DNA of 64,000 nt from Methylobacterium frigidaeris (GTDB lineage Bacteria; Pseudomonadota; Alphaproteobacteria; Rhizobiales; Beijerinckiaceae). The notes below the pieces were generated by a model. It searched no databases and was not told where the DNA came from. It worked only from the letters and a program-made list of their open reading frames with translations. The stretch spans positions 62,001 to 126,000 of the forward strand of contig NZ_BPQJ01000015.1 in assembly GCF_022179185.1 (NCBI RefSeq), given 5' to 3'. This document shows, piece by piece, positions 1 to 7,497 of the stretch. Made by a program: the position numbers and the translations under genes. Position 1 is the stretch's first letter. Every line of letters begins with the position of its first letter.

Positions 1-404
1 TGGACGCAGATGTTGAAGTTGTCCGGCAGCACCCGGCTCGCCACGGGCCCGAGCGCGTCACGGATCCGGCCGAGCCAGCGCGGCAGGAACGACAGGCAGA
101 GCGAGTGGAGCGCCGTGATCGTCACGACCGGCAGCCCGGCGCCGTCGCTGCGGGCGCGGAAATCGGCGCGGCTCAGGCTGAGCAATCGCACCACCTCCTC
201 GGCCGTCTCGAGGAACTGGCGGCCGTCGGCGGTGAGCGTGATCGGATAGGTGCTGCGGTCGAGGAGCGCGGTGCCGAGCCAGACCTCGAGGGAGCGGATG
301 CGCCGGCTGAACGCCGATTGGGTGACGACGCGCGATTCCGCCGAGCGCGAGAAGCTGCGGGTCTCGGCGAGGCTCAGGAAGTCCTCGATCCACTTGAGTT
401 CCAT
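1..404 (-). CDS. LysR-family transcriptional regulator, N-terminal part (cut by window edge)
   Basis: The reverse-strand frame begins with ATG at 404 and runs off the left edge, giving about 134 residues. It opens MELKWIEDFLSLAETRSFSR, the classic LysR winged-helix start, followed by SAFSRRIRSLEVWLG and LTADGRQFLETA, which is the complete HTH_1 domain (residues 1-60). The linker helix and the first strands of the effector-binding domain follow. LysR proteins bind DNA as tetramers and respond to small co-inducers; the effector and target cannot be told because the sensing domain is missing. The gene is preceded by a 235-base spacer carrying a dispersed repeat, so it is probably transcribed alone. 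The family call is secure, the role unknown. Confidence 0.9.
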   Translation of the reverse strand, partial: MELKWIEDFLSLAETRSFSRSAESRVVTQSAFSRRIRSLEVWLGTALLDRSTYPITLTADGRQFLETAEEVVRLLSLSRADFRARSDGAGLPVVTITALHSLCLSFLPRWLGRIRDALGPVASRVLPDNFNICV

Positions 405-486
405 CGCTTTCGTCCGGGTGGGCGGGAGCTGCCGCGCGCGCCGCCTCCGCGTCTCGATGGATGATCGACAGACTTCGTCCCATTCA

Positions 487-630
487 CAACCTCATCCCGA
501 GGTGTCGGCCGATGGGACATCGACTGACATCGGAGGAGGGCTCCACGGATCGGGGAGGTTTCCGGACCCATCCTTCGAGGCCGGCCGACCTTCGATCGGC
601 CGGCACCTCAGGACGAGGTCGCGGGTGGGA
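487..630. repeat. Dispersed intergenic repeat, family A, copy 1
   Basis: This 144-base element begins AACCTCATCCCGAGGTG and ends CACCTCAGGACGAGGT plus GCGGGTGGGA, so its ends are imperfect inverted repeats. The interior carries TCGGAGGAGGG and CCTTCGAGGC blocks. The same order of blocks occurs at 26572-26707. It fills the spacer between the exported-protein gene and the LysR gene. No open frame in it looks like a protein. Confidence 0.7.
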
Positions 631-639
631 GAGACGCGT

Positions 640-1614
640 TCAGAACGCGACGCTGTCCACCACCTTGCGGAAGCGCGGCAGCATCGCCTCGCGGTCCTGG
701 GCGCGCACCACGCCGACGGCGCGGAAATAGCCGTCGGGCTGGAAGCGGATGGTCTGCGACACGACCACCGGCGTGCCCGAGGGCACGTCGGTGGCGCGCG
801 CCACGATCTCGTGCCAGTCGGCGCCGTTCTGGCGGAAGCTCTGCGAGCGCTCGATCGCGAAGTCCTTCATGGTCTGGTTCGAGTAGAGCGCGGCCTTCGC
901 GAAGGCGTCGCGCTGCTCGGCGGACGGCGCCGGCTGCACCGCCTCGGCGAGCACCAGGATCGGCTGCTCCAGGTTCAGCATCTGGTCCTTCGGCCCGTCG
1001 GTGTAGAGCACCGAGTTGCCGCCCAGCACCCGCACCGGGCGGAAGCCCGCGGTCTCGGTGACCCGGAACGGCAGGGCCGCGACCTGCTGGTCGAGGGTGA
1101 GGGCCGGGCGCACCCGCACGCTGGTCAGCATCGCGCGCATCGCCTCGTCGGGCTCGGCCGCGGGCAGGGTCTGGCCGATGATGATGCCGGTGACGGTCGG
1201 GTCCGAGACGAGGAAGACCCATTTGTGCAGGGCCGGCGCGCCGGCGGGCTGCTCGATCGGCTGCTCGCCGGTGAACAGAAGGCCCTCGCGCCCGTCGGCG
1301 AGCTTCAGGGTCTCGCGGGTCTTCACGATGAGGCCCTGGCTCTTCAGGTTCTCGTCGGTGAAGTTGGCGGTGAGATCCTTGTAGGCCTGGGGCGGCAGCT
1401 CGACCACCGAGACCGTGGCGCCGCCGTTCTGCCGCTCGAAACCGGTGAAGCGACGCGACACCACCATGTCCTTGGCCGGTTCGAAGCCGAAGCGCGAGCC
1501 CGGGGGGTAGACCGGATCGGCTGCCAGCGCTCCGGCCGGCAGACCGACGAGGACGGAGAGGAGCGTCAGGACGCGCACCGAAAGGACGCGCAGCGACAGG
1601 GGACTCGTCGACAT
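640..1614 (-). CDS. Conserved exported protein of unknown function
   Basis: The product has 324 residues from ATG at 1614. The first 31 residues form a Sec signal peptide: arginines, a hydrophobic run LTLLSVLVGLPAG, and an ALAAD cleavage site. The mature part starts with the conserved-looking PPGSRFGFEPAKDMVVSRRF and alternates short beta-like strands, with repeated phrases of the type VSVVELPP and RFQPDGYFRAVGVV. No catalytic motif or lipobox is visible. The protein should be periplasmic. It lies 89 bases downstream of alkB on the same strand but has its own spacer. I recognise the general type (a conserved exported protein of Rhizobiales) but no assigned function. Confidence 0.75.
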   Translation of the reverse strand: MSTSPLSLRVLSVRVLTLLSVLVGLPAGALAADPVYPPGSRFGFEPAKDMVVSRRFTGFERQNGGATVSVVELPPQAYKDLTANFTDENLKSQGLIVKTRETLKLADGREGLLFTGEQPIEQPAGAPALHKWVFLVSDPTVTGIIIGQTLPAAEPDEAMRAMLTSVRVRPALTLDQQVAALPFRVTETAGFRPVRVLGGNSVLYTDGPKDQMLNLEQPILVLAEAVQPAPSAEQRDAFAKAALYSNQTMKDFAIERSQSFRQNGADWHEIVARATDVPSGTPVVVSQTIRFQPDGYFRAVGVVRAQDREAMLPRFRKVVDSVAF

Positions 1615-1703
1615 CAGACTCGTCTCTGGGTTGGCACAGGCCGCCCGGGATCGGGCGGCGTGTCGGGACTTCGCCGGATGCGTCGGCCGTGCGCGCCGGT
1701 CTG

Positions 1704-2267
1704 TCAAGCGGGGCGGATCGCCGAGACGCGCCGCAAGGTCAGGTTGAGGCGCCCGCCTGCCGCCACCGCCTCGGGCAGGACCGGCCCCGTCATGGGGGCG
1801 AGGAGATCGGCGGGCAGGATGCGGTCGACGCCGTGGAAGATCAGGCGCGAGGGCCCGCCGATCACCAGAGCGTCGCCGGAGGAGAGCCGCACCGAGCGCG
1901 TCGGATCGGAGCGTGAGAGGCCGCCGTAGCGAAACAGGGCGGTGGCCCCGAGGGAGAGGGAGAGGACCGGTGCCGAGAACTCCGCCTCGTCCCGGTCCTG
2001 GTGCAGCCCCATCCGGGTGCCGGGCGCGTAGAGGTTGACGAGGCAGGCCTCCGGCTCCGCCGGGCAGCCGGCGAGCTCGGTCCAGGCCCGCCTCGCCGCC
2101 GCCGGCATCGCCGGCCAGGGCCGGCCGGTCTCCGGGTGCGTCGCCTGGTAGCGGTACCCCGCCCGGTCGGAGACCCAGCCGAGAGGACCGCAATTCGTCA
2201 TCCGCACGGAGAACGGCTTGCCCGTGCGCGGCATCGACGGCGTGAAGGGCGGAGCCTCGCGCAGCAC
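1704..2267 (-). CDS. alkB: Alpha-ketoglutarate-dependent DNA/RNA repair dioxygenase AlkB
   Basis: AlkB oxidatively removes 1-methyladenine and 3-methylcytosine using Fe(II) and 2-oxoglutarate. Visible family marks are MTNCGPLGW, the substrate-lid region RYQATHPETGRPWPAMP, NLYAPGTRMGLHQDRDE containing the HxD iron ligands, the later His in RLIFHGVDR, and the C-terminal RLNLTLRR with the arginines that bind 2-oxoglutarate. The coordinates use the only standard start available, a GTG at 2267 (187 aa), but this removes the N-terminal strand region. The frame continues upstream without a stop to 2385 and encodes ELAPGLIHHPGYLDAEAQ, which matches the missing part. A CTG at 2354 with a strong ribosome-binding site would give 216 residues, the length of E. 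coli AlkB. The true start is probably that CTG. Confidence 0.92.
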   Translation of the reverse strand: MLREAPPFTPSMPRTGKPFSVRMTNCGPLGWVSDRAGYRYQATHPETGRPWPAMPAAARRAWTELAGCPAEPEACLVNLYAPGTRMGLHQDRDEAEFSAPVLSLSLGATALFRYGGLSRSDPTRSVRLSSGDALVIGGPSRLIFHGVDRILPADLLAPMTGPVLPEAVAAGGRLNLTLRRVSAIRPA

Positions 2268-2360
2268 GCCAGCGAGATCGGCGGCGAGCGCCGCCTGCGC
2301 TTCCGCGTCGAGGTAGCCCGGATGGTGGATCAGGCCGGGGGCGAGTTCGATCAGGGCGCG

Positions 2361-2367
2361 CTCCTCT
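2361..2367 (-). promoter_or_regulatory. Shine-Dalgarno AGAGGAG placed before a CTG codon in the alkB frame
   Basis: Read on the reverse strand, AGAGGAG is followed by six bases (CGCGCC) and then CTG at 2354, in frame with alkB. No ATG, GTG or TTG lies between the upstream in-frame stop (2385-2387) and the GTG at 2267. The site therefore decides the start only if CTG is used. Confidence 0.5.
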
Positions 2368-2435
2368 GGCGGACGGTGGGTGTCCTACCCGATTTCCGCG
2401 TGAGCCGGCAGGCCCGGCTGTGGTAGAGCCGACCC

Positions 2436-3329
2436 ATGACGATCCGCACCGCCACCCTGATTGGCTCCGGCGCCATCCTGCTCTGGTCGCTGCTCGCCCT
2501 GTTCACCGCCGCCTCCGGCGCGGTGCCGCCGTTCCAGCTCGCTGCCATGACCTTCCTGGTCGGCGGGCTCCTCGGCTGCGCCAGCTGGATCGTGCGGCCC
2601 TCGGGCCTCGCCTCCTTACGCCAGCCCCTCTCGGTGTGGGCGCTCGGGATCGTCGGGCTGTTCGGCTACCACGCGCTCTACTTCGCGGCCCTGCGCCTCG
2701 CGCCGCCGGCGGAGGCCGGGCTCATCAGCTATCTCTGGCCGCTGCTGATCGTCCTGTTCTCGGCGCTGCTGCCGGGGGAGGGGGGGCTGCGCGCGGCGCA
2801 TCTCGCCGGCGCGCTCCTGGGCCTGTCCGGCGTCGTCGCGCTCTTCCTCGGTCGCGGCTCGCTCACCTTCGAGGCCGCCGCCCTGCCGGGCTACGCCGCG
2901 GCTCTGGCTTGCGCGTTCCTGTGGTCGGGCTACTCGGTGCTGTCGCGCCGGGTCGGGGCGGTGCCGACCGACGCGGTGGCGGGCTTCTGCCTCGCCACGG
3001 CGGCCTTGAGCCTGGTCTGCCACCTCGCCTTCGAGCGCACGGTCTGGCCGGAGGGGCCGGCGCAGTGGGCGGCGGTGGCGGCGCTCGGCCTCGGGCCGGT
3101 CGGGGCGGCGTTCTACCTCTGGGATATCGGCGTCAAGCGCGGCGACATCCGCCTCCTCGGCGTCGGCTCCTACGCCGCCCCGGTGCTCTCCACCCTGATC
3201 CTCGTCGCCGCCGGCTACGCCCCGGCCACCTGGTCGCTGGCGCTCGCCTGCGGGCTCATCGTGGCCGGCGCCCTGGTGGCGACGCGGGCGGGCGGGGCGC
3301 GGGAGGCGGCAGTGGAGGGTGGGCGCTAA
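2436..3329 (+). CDS. DMT-superfamily exporter, YddG-like (EamA domains)
   Basis: The 297-residue protein is almost entirely hydrophobic, with about ten predicted membrane helices arranged as two EamA repeats (roughly residues 5-135 and 148-285). The segments GYHALYFAALRLAPPAEAG and LISYLWPLLIVLFSALLPGE match the YddG branch, whose members export aromatic and other amino acids across the inner membrane. The start ATG at 2436 comes 80 bases after the probable alkB start, so the two genes are divergent. Substrate assignment rests only on subfamily resemblance. Confidence 0.88.
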   Translation: MTIRTATLIGSGAILLWSLLALFTAASGAVPPFQLAAMTFLVGGLLGCASWIVRPSGLASLRQPLSVWALGIVGLFGYHALYFAALRLAPPAEAGLISYLWPLLIVLFSALLPGEGGLRAAHLAGALLGLSGVVALFLGRGSLTFEAAALPGYAAALACAFLWSGYSVLSRRVGAVPTDAVAGFCLATAALSLVCHLAFERTVWPEGPAQWAAVAALGLGPVGAAFYLWDIGVKRGDIRLLGVGSYAAPVLSTLILVAAGYAPATWSLALACGLIVAGALVATRAGGAREAAVEGGR

Positions 3330-3462
3330 GCAGGTTTCGCAAAAGTGGTGGCCGGATTGCGGTAAAAGCTTACAGCCAAGAGAAATCCAGGGTAGGGCAA
3401 AAATCTAAGATTTTGTTTGAGCGTCTCCCTCGATCAATCTGGCGCATGCATCGACATCTCTC

Positions 3463-3609
3463 CCCGTCATCCCGGGGCTTATCGAAGGCGAGAAATCGGG
3501 GTTCATAACTGTGGACAGTGCGGGAAAATGCAGAACGCTGTCCGCATCCTTCGGGGCCGTCAGCGGCGATGGATTCCGGGTTCCGCTGCGCGGTCCCGGG
3601 ATGACCCGG
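3463..3609. repeat. Dispersed intergenic repeat, family B, copy 1
   Basis: The element starts CCCCGTCATCCCGGGG and ends CGGTCCCGGGATGACCCGG, giving complementary ends. The right-hand part (3571-3605) folds into its own hairpin (ATTCCGGG against CCCGGGAT, one mismatch). Related cores lie at 15277-15340, 21408-21444 and 62457-62489. This accounts for part of the 692-base spacer 3330-4021. The rest of that spacer holds a terminator-like hairpin and a doubtful small frame, listed separately. Confidence 0.65.
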
Positions 3610-3746
3610 AGGGTTTAAATCGGGTCGGTCACTCAAATGGGCTCTAAGCAGAAGAATCGTTGGCCTGCCAATGCTTCCTCTGCTTGGTGGATCCGCGTGG
3701 TGGAGCCCGCTTCGACGGCTCAGGGACATCGGTCGATCGAACGACC

Positions 3747-3779
3747 AAAACCCCCGGAAGCAGCGGCTGCGTCCGGGGG
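3747..3779 (-). terminator. Intrinsic terminator on the reverse strand
   Basis: On the reverse strand CCCCCGGA...TCCGGGGG stems enclose a second GCAG/CTGC stem and are followed directly by TTTT. It lies about 245 bases beyond the stop of the outer-membrane protein gene, so it would end that transcript and include the small frame at 3834-4004. Confidence 0.55.
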
Positions 3780-3833
3780 ACGACCTCGCAGGCCAGTTGA
3801 TCGGGGCTGGGGATCCGGAGGTCGATCAGAAAC

Positions 3834-4004
3834 TCACGTCAGATTGCGCTGCCCTCCTGTCAGTTTCGGCCCGCTGGCTCGTCTTCGGGCGAGCGGGCGA
3901 TCGATGAGCTTGGTGTAGCGCCCGATCACGGTGATGGGGCGCCCGTCTCCTGTCGTCGACCATGCCGCATGCCCTGTGACGAACCGGATACCGGTTCGTC
4001 GCAC
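3834..4004 (-). CDS. Possible small protein (56 aa) downstream of the outer-membrane protein gene
   Basis: A GTG at 4004 opens a 57-codon frame 17 bases after the stop of the beta-barrel gene. It contains the peptide-like run TGDGRPITVIGRYTKLIDRP, which looks more like protein than random frame, and ends in TGA at 3834 ahead of the terminator at 3747-3779. There is no convincing ribosome-binding site, and a palindrome (3978-4000) overlaps its first codons. It may be a translated small gene, a remnant of a longer gene, or chance. I recognise no family. Confidence 0.25.
   Translation of the reverse strand: MRRTGIRFVTGHAAWSTTGDGRPITVIGRYTKLIDRPLARRRASGPKLTGGQRNLT
3978..4000. repeat. Perfect 10-bp inverted repeat after the outer-membrane protein gene
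   Basis: GACGAACCGG and CCGGTTCGTC are separated by ATA. The hairpin begins 22 bases beyond the stop of the gene at 4022-4882. No T-run follows on the reverse strand, so it may protect the 3' end of the mRNA or act as a weak terminator rather than be a classic terminator. Confidence 0.5.
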
Positions 4005-4021
4005 AAGGCGTGAGCCGTCTC

Positions 4022-4882
4022 TTAGTACGAGCCGAACTTGTAGTTCAGGCCAGCGCGGACGACGGCGAACTCGGTGTTGGCGGCTGCACCGCGCAGGTAG
4101 GCGGCATTGAGGTCTTCATCGTAAACGCCGCGGAAGGCGTTCTTCTTGCTGTCGAGGTTCACATAAAGGCCCTCGACCTTCAGGGTGACGGCGTTCGACC
4201 GGAAGAAGTTCAGGAACGAGTCGGTGGGCAGCGCGTACTCGATGCCGCCGCCGGCCGCGTAGCCGGTGCGGAAGCTGTCGCGGAGCTTCTTGCTGGCGGC
4301 GAATTCCTGGTCCTCGCTGCCGGAACCGTAAGCGAAGCCGCCGGTGCCGTAGACGAGCGTGCGGTCGAAGGCGTAGCCGACGCGGCCGCGCACCGTGCCG
4401 AAATAGTCGAGGCCGTTGCCGCTGGTGAAGACAGCAGCCGAGGGCGGCGCGAAGGCAAAGCCGGGATTGCCGGTGAAGCCGTAGTTCAGCGTGCCCCGGG
4501 TGCGGCGAGCGAAGTCGACATACTGGGCGTCGGCCTCGAAGCCGATCACGAAGCCCGAGCCCGGCGTGAACTGGTAGTTATAGCCGATCTGCGCGCCGCC
4601 GGTGAAGCCGTCGTTCTTGGTCCGGTTGGTGTTGAGGGTGACGATGCCGTTGGTGTCCTCCGAGCCGAACACCGATCCGGCCGGCAGCGAGTACCGGGAC
4701 GTGTTGCGGCTGTTGGCATCGAAGCCGTAGCCGGCATTCACGCCGAGGTAAAACCCGGTCCAGGTGAAGACCGGCACCGGCGTGAAGACCGGCGGCGGGG
4801 CCGCGCGACGCGGCAGGTCGGCCGCAGCGGCAACCGTAGTGAGGGCGGTGAACGCGGCCAGAGAGGCCAGGAAATTCTTCAT
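4022..4882 (-). CDS. Outer-membrane beta-barrel protein (Omp31/Omp25-like porin family)
   Basis: The 286-residue product has a signal peptide (MKNFLASLAAFTALTTVAAA, cleaved before ADLP) and then a proline-rich linker with PPPVFTPVPVFTWTGFYLG. WTGFYLGVNAGYGF is the hallmark first strand of the Omp31/Omp25 family. The rest consists of alternating glycine/aromatic strands (GGAQIGYNYQF, GTVRGRVGYAF, LVYGTGGFAYG), ending VVRAGLNYKFGSY with an aromatic C-terminus suited to BAM recognition. It should be an eight-stranded surface barrel of about 28 kDa. ATG at 4882 is chosen because it begins the signal peptide; an upstream in-frame ATG at 4963 would add 27 unlikely residues. Confidence 0.92.
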   Translation of the reverse strand: MKNFLASLAAFTALTTVAAAADLPRRAAPPPVFTPVPVFTWTGFYLGVNAGYGFDANSRNTSRYSLPAGSVFGSEDTNGIVTLNTNRTKNDGFTGGAQIGYNYQFTPGSGFVIGFEADAQYVDFARRTRGTLNYGFTGNPGFAFAPPSAAVFTSGNGLDYFGTVRGRVGYAFDRTLVYGTGGFAYGSGSEDQEFAASKKLRDSFRTGYAAGGGIEYALPTDSFLNFFRSNAVTLKVEGLYVNLDSKKNAFRGVYDEDLNAAYLRGAAANTEFAVVRAGLNYKFGSY

Positions 4883-5305
4883 TTCTACAACCGAAAGTGG
4901 AGTTTCGCGATCGCCACTATGCCTGCTGCCGCAGAGGGATGATATGATTTTTCTGCAACACATGCTGCAGTTCTAAATTGACGAACTTCGGTTTCTCTAG
5001 GATAGGCAGGTTTGCGATTTGTAAAACGGGATTTTCGTCCTTGCACAAACCGCCTGTGTTTGGAACAATTCATATTACGCTTGGCGTCTTATTCTTCGCA
5101 CCATCCGTCTCACCGCCCATCGCCGGGCGGGGGATCCGGGTTCGCCGGGTCGTGCCCGCGACGGACGCATCCGCCCGAACGCGCCCTCGGGAACGGCGCC
5201 CCGCGGGCGATCCGCGCCGGCGTCCCCACACGGCGCGGTCCCGGAAACGGGACGGTGGCGGGCTTCACGCCCGGTCCGGGAGCCCTGACGACGTCCGGTC
5301 CACCC
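4883..5305. other. Gene-free stretch upstream of the outer-membrane protein gene
   Basis: About 420 bases without a supported gene. The part from 4900 to 5110 is clearly richer in A and T than the surroundings, as expected for the promoter of the strongly expressed barrel gene. The part from 5110 to 5300 is GC-rich spacer beyond the end of the cupin gene. I could not assign -35 and -10 boxes with confidence. Confidence 0.5.
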
Positions 5306-5740
5306 TCAACGCGGCATCGGCCGCCAGTCCGGCGGCGCCATCTCGAACCCTTCGAACCGGAAGCCCGGCGCCACGGTGCAGCTCACCAGGGTCCACGCCC
5401 CGAGGCTGGTGGCGGTCTGCCAGTGGCCGGCCGGCACGACGATCTGCGGCCGGTGGCCCCTGGCGAGGTCGGGGCCGAGATGGCGCGCCTCGGCGTCGTG
5501 GCCGTTGGGGCTGGTGGTGATGACCATCGGCGCCCCGGCATGCCAGAGCCAGATCTCCGTCGCGTCGACCCGGTGCCATTCCGAGGTCTCGCCGATATCG
5601 AGCAGGTAGTAGATCGCCGTCGAGGCGGGGCGCCCGTCGATCTCGCGCGGATCGCGGAAGGTCTCGCGGTAATGCCCGCCCTCCGGATGGGGCTTGAGGT
5701 CGAGCAGGCGCACGACCTCCGCTGCGGTGAGGTTTTGCAT
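5306..5740 (-). CDS. Cupin-fold protein, DUF985 family
   Basis: The 144-residue product starts at ATG 5740, two bases after the stop of gloB, and so is in the same operon. An in-frame ATG at 5761 lies inside gloB and is less likely. The sequence shows the DUF985 order: HPEGGHYRETFRDP near the start, STAIYYLLDIGETSEWHRVD, EIWLWHAGAP, PQIVVPAGHWQTA and SCTVAPGFRFEGFEM. The family has a cupin barrel related to sugar epimerases. The conserved His and Glu residues suggest a metal or small-ligand site, but no reaction is established. Pairing with glyoxalase II hints at detoxification; this is inference only. Confidence 0.88.
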   Translation of the reverse strand: MQNLTAAEVVRLLDLKPHPEGGHYRETFRDPREIDGRPASTAIYYLLDIGETSEWHRVDATEIWLWHAGAPMVITTSPNGHDAEARHLGPDLARGHRPQIVVPAGHWQTATSLGAWTLVSCTVAPGFRFEGFEMAPPDWRPMPR

Positions 5741-5742
5741 CG

Positions 5743-6522
5743 TCAGAACCGGTTCTTCCACTCGCGGAGCGCCGTGAACACCGCCGCCGGGTCGGCGCCG
5801 GGCTCCATCCCGACCGCCCGGGCCAGGGCCGGCGCGGTGGCGCGCAGGAACGGGTTGGTGGCCTTCTCCTCGCCCAAGGTCGTCGGCACCAGGAAGCGCC
5901 CCTCGGCCCTGGCCGTCTCGGCGAGCGCCGCCCGGTCCTTCAGGTTCCGGTTCTCAGGCTCGGCGGCGAGGGCGAAGCGGGCATTCGACAGCACGTAGTC
6001 GTGGCCGGAATAGATCACGGTCTCGTCGGGCAGGGGGAGGAAGCGCGACAGCGAGCGCCACAGCACCTGGGGCGGGCCCTCGAGCACCCTTCCGCAGCCG
6101 AGGGTGAACAGGGTATCGCCGGCGAACGCCACGCCCGCCTCCTCGAACCAGTAGGTGACGTGATCGTCGCAATGGCCGGGCGTCTCCCACACGGCGGCGG
6201 CGAGCGAGCCCACCGTCACCACGTCGCCCTCGCGCACGGTGGCGTCCACCTGCGGCACGGCGCTGCCGGCACGCGCCGGCGCGGTCACCCGGGCATTGGT
6301 CTTCGCCTTCACCTCCGGGATGCCCTCGACGTGGTCGCCGTGGCGGTGGGTGACCAGGATGTCGGTGAGGCGCCAGCCAGTCTCGTCGAGGGCGCGCAGG
6401 ACGGCCGTCGCCTCCGGCACGTCGATCGCCGCGCAGGCTCCGGTCTCGGGGTCGCGCATCAGAACGCCGATATTGTCGCTCCGGCACAGGAAGGTGCGGA
6501 TCTCGGGACGGATCTCGGGCAT
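5743..6522 (-). CDS. gloB: Hydroxyacylglutathione hydrolase (glyoxalase II)
   Basis: This metallo-beta-lactamase-fold enzyme hydrolyses S-D-lactoylglutathione to D-lactate and glutathione, the last step of methylglyoxal detoxification. The binuclear metal motif THRHGDH lies at residues 58-64 (H59, H61, D63, H64). Other ligand motifs are PGHCDDH, GDTLF with GCGRV, and GHDYVLSN. The C-terminal substrate domain with ATNPFLRA is also present. Length (259 aa) is normal. It is cotranscribed with the downstream cupin gene and divergent from the methyltransferase gene at 6745. Confidence 0.96.
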   Translation of the reverse strand: MPEIRPEIRTFLCRSDNIGVLMRDPETGACAAIDVPEATAVLRALDETGWRLTDILVTHRHGDHVEGIPEVKAKTNARVTAPARAGSAVPQVDATVREGDVVTVGSLAAAVWETPGHCDDHVTYWFEEAGVAFAGDTLFTLGCGRVLEGPPQVLWRSLSRFLPLPDETVIYSGHDYVLSNARFALAAEPENRNLKDRAALAETARAEGRFLVPTTLGEEKATNPFLRATAPALARAVGMEPGADPAAVFTALREWKNRF

Positions 6523-6744
6523 GGCGGCGCCTCCAGAACGAGTCTCACGGACGGATTCTCACGCAGCGAGATAGGGCGCATCCGCGCCCGCGCGACGGGG
6601 TTCGGGCGAATAGCGGGGAGCGCGTGGGCGGCCTGCGGGTTGACGCCTTGCCGCGCTTCGCGCCACTCCCCATTCATGGCCCTAGTTCATGGCCCTTGCG
6701 GCACGAGGGCCCTGTGCCCGCGGCCCCGTACGTCCCGAGAACCG

Positions 6745-7497
6745 ATGAGCGTCGACGTCACCGACCTGCGCGCCTTCTACGCCAGCCCCCTCGGGGCGGT
6801 GGCGCAGCGGCTCGTCGGCCGCACGGTCCACCGCATGCTCGGCTCGGTCTCGGGGCTTCGGGTGATGGGCCTCGGCTACGCGGTGCCGTATCTCGGCCCG
6901 GTGCGGCACGCCGCCGAGCGGACGCTGGCCTTCATGCCGGCGACGCAGGGGGTGACGAACTGGCCCGGCTCCGGCCGCTCGGCCTCCTGCCTCGTCGACC
7001 CGACCATGATGCCGCTGCCCGATTCGGCCCTCGACCGGGTTCTGCTGATCCACGCCATCGAGGCGGTGGAGAGCCCGGCCGAGCTGATGCAGGAGGTCTG
7101 GCGCGTGCTGACGCCCGGCGGACGGCTGATCGTCGCGGTGCCGAACCGCCGCGGCCTCTGGGCGCGGCGGGACGCCACGCCCTTCGGCCACGGCCAGCCC
7201 TACAGCCGCTCGCAGCTCGGCCGCCTGATGCGCGACACGCTGTTCTCGCCCGAGGACTGGGCCGAGACCCTCTACGTGCCCCCCGTGGAGGGCTGGCTCA
7301 CCTTGCGCACCGCCAGCGCCTGGGAGCGGGTCGGCACCGGCCTGTCCCTGCCCTTCGCCGGCCTGCACGTGGTCGAGGCGACGAAGCAGCTCCACCGCCC
7401 GGTTGCGGTCCAGGCCCGCAGGGCGGCGCGCCTCGGCGCGCGGGTGCTGGCGCCGGTGCCCGTGCCGGTTCCGACCCCCGTGCCGGGAGGCGCGTGA
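6745..7497 (+). CDS. Class I SAM-dependent methyltransferase
   Basis: The 250-residue protein contains a Methyltransf_11-like core: motif I is degenerate (LRVMGLGYAVPYLG), then PLPDSALDRVLLIHAIE for the acidic and post-motif region, and EVWRVLTPGGRLIVAVPNR as the characteristic strand-helix of the family. An alanine/arginine/proline-rich tail with PVPVPVPTPVP ends it. It sits divergent from gloB, an arrangement I recall from Rhizobiales. Its stop overlaps the ATG of the MarC gene by one base (TGATG), so the two are translated together. The substrate is unknown. Confidence 0.85.
   Translation: MSVDVTDLRAFYASPLGAVAQRLVGRTVHRMLGSVSGLRVMGLGYAVPYLGPVRHAAERTLAFMPATQGVTNWPGSGRSASCLVDPTMMPLPDSALDRVLLIHAIEAVESPAELMQEVWRVLTPGGRLIVAVPNRRGLWARRDATPFGHGQPYSRSQLGRLMRDTLFSPEDWAETLYVPPVEGWLTLRTASAWERVGTGLSLPFAGLHVVEATKQLHRPVAVQARRAARLGARVLAPVPVPVPTPVPGGA

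Noticed and set aside
10..570. Several short forward and reverse frames at the left edge
   Set aside because: They are other-frame readings of the LysR gene and the family A repeat.
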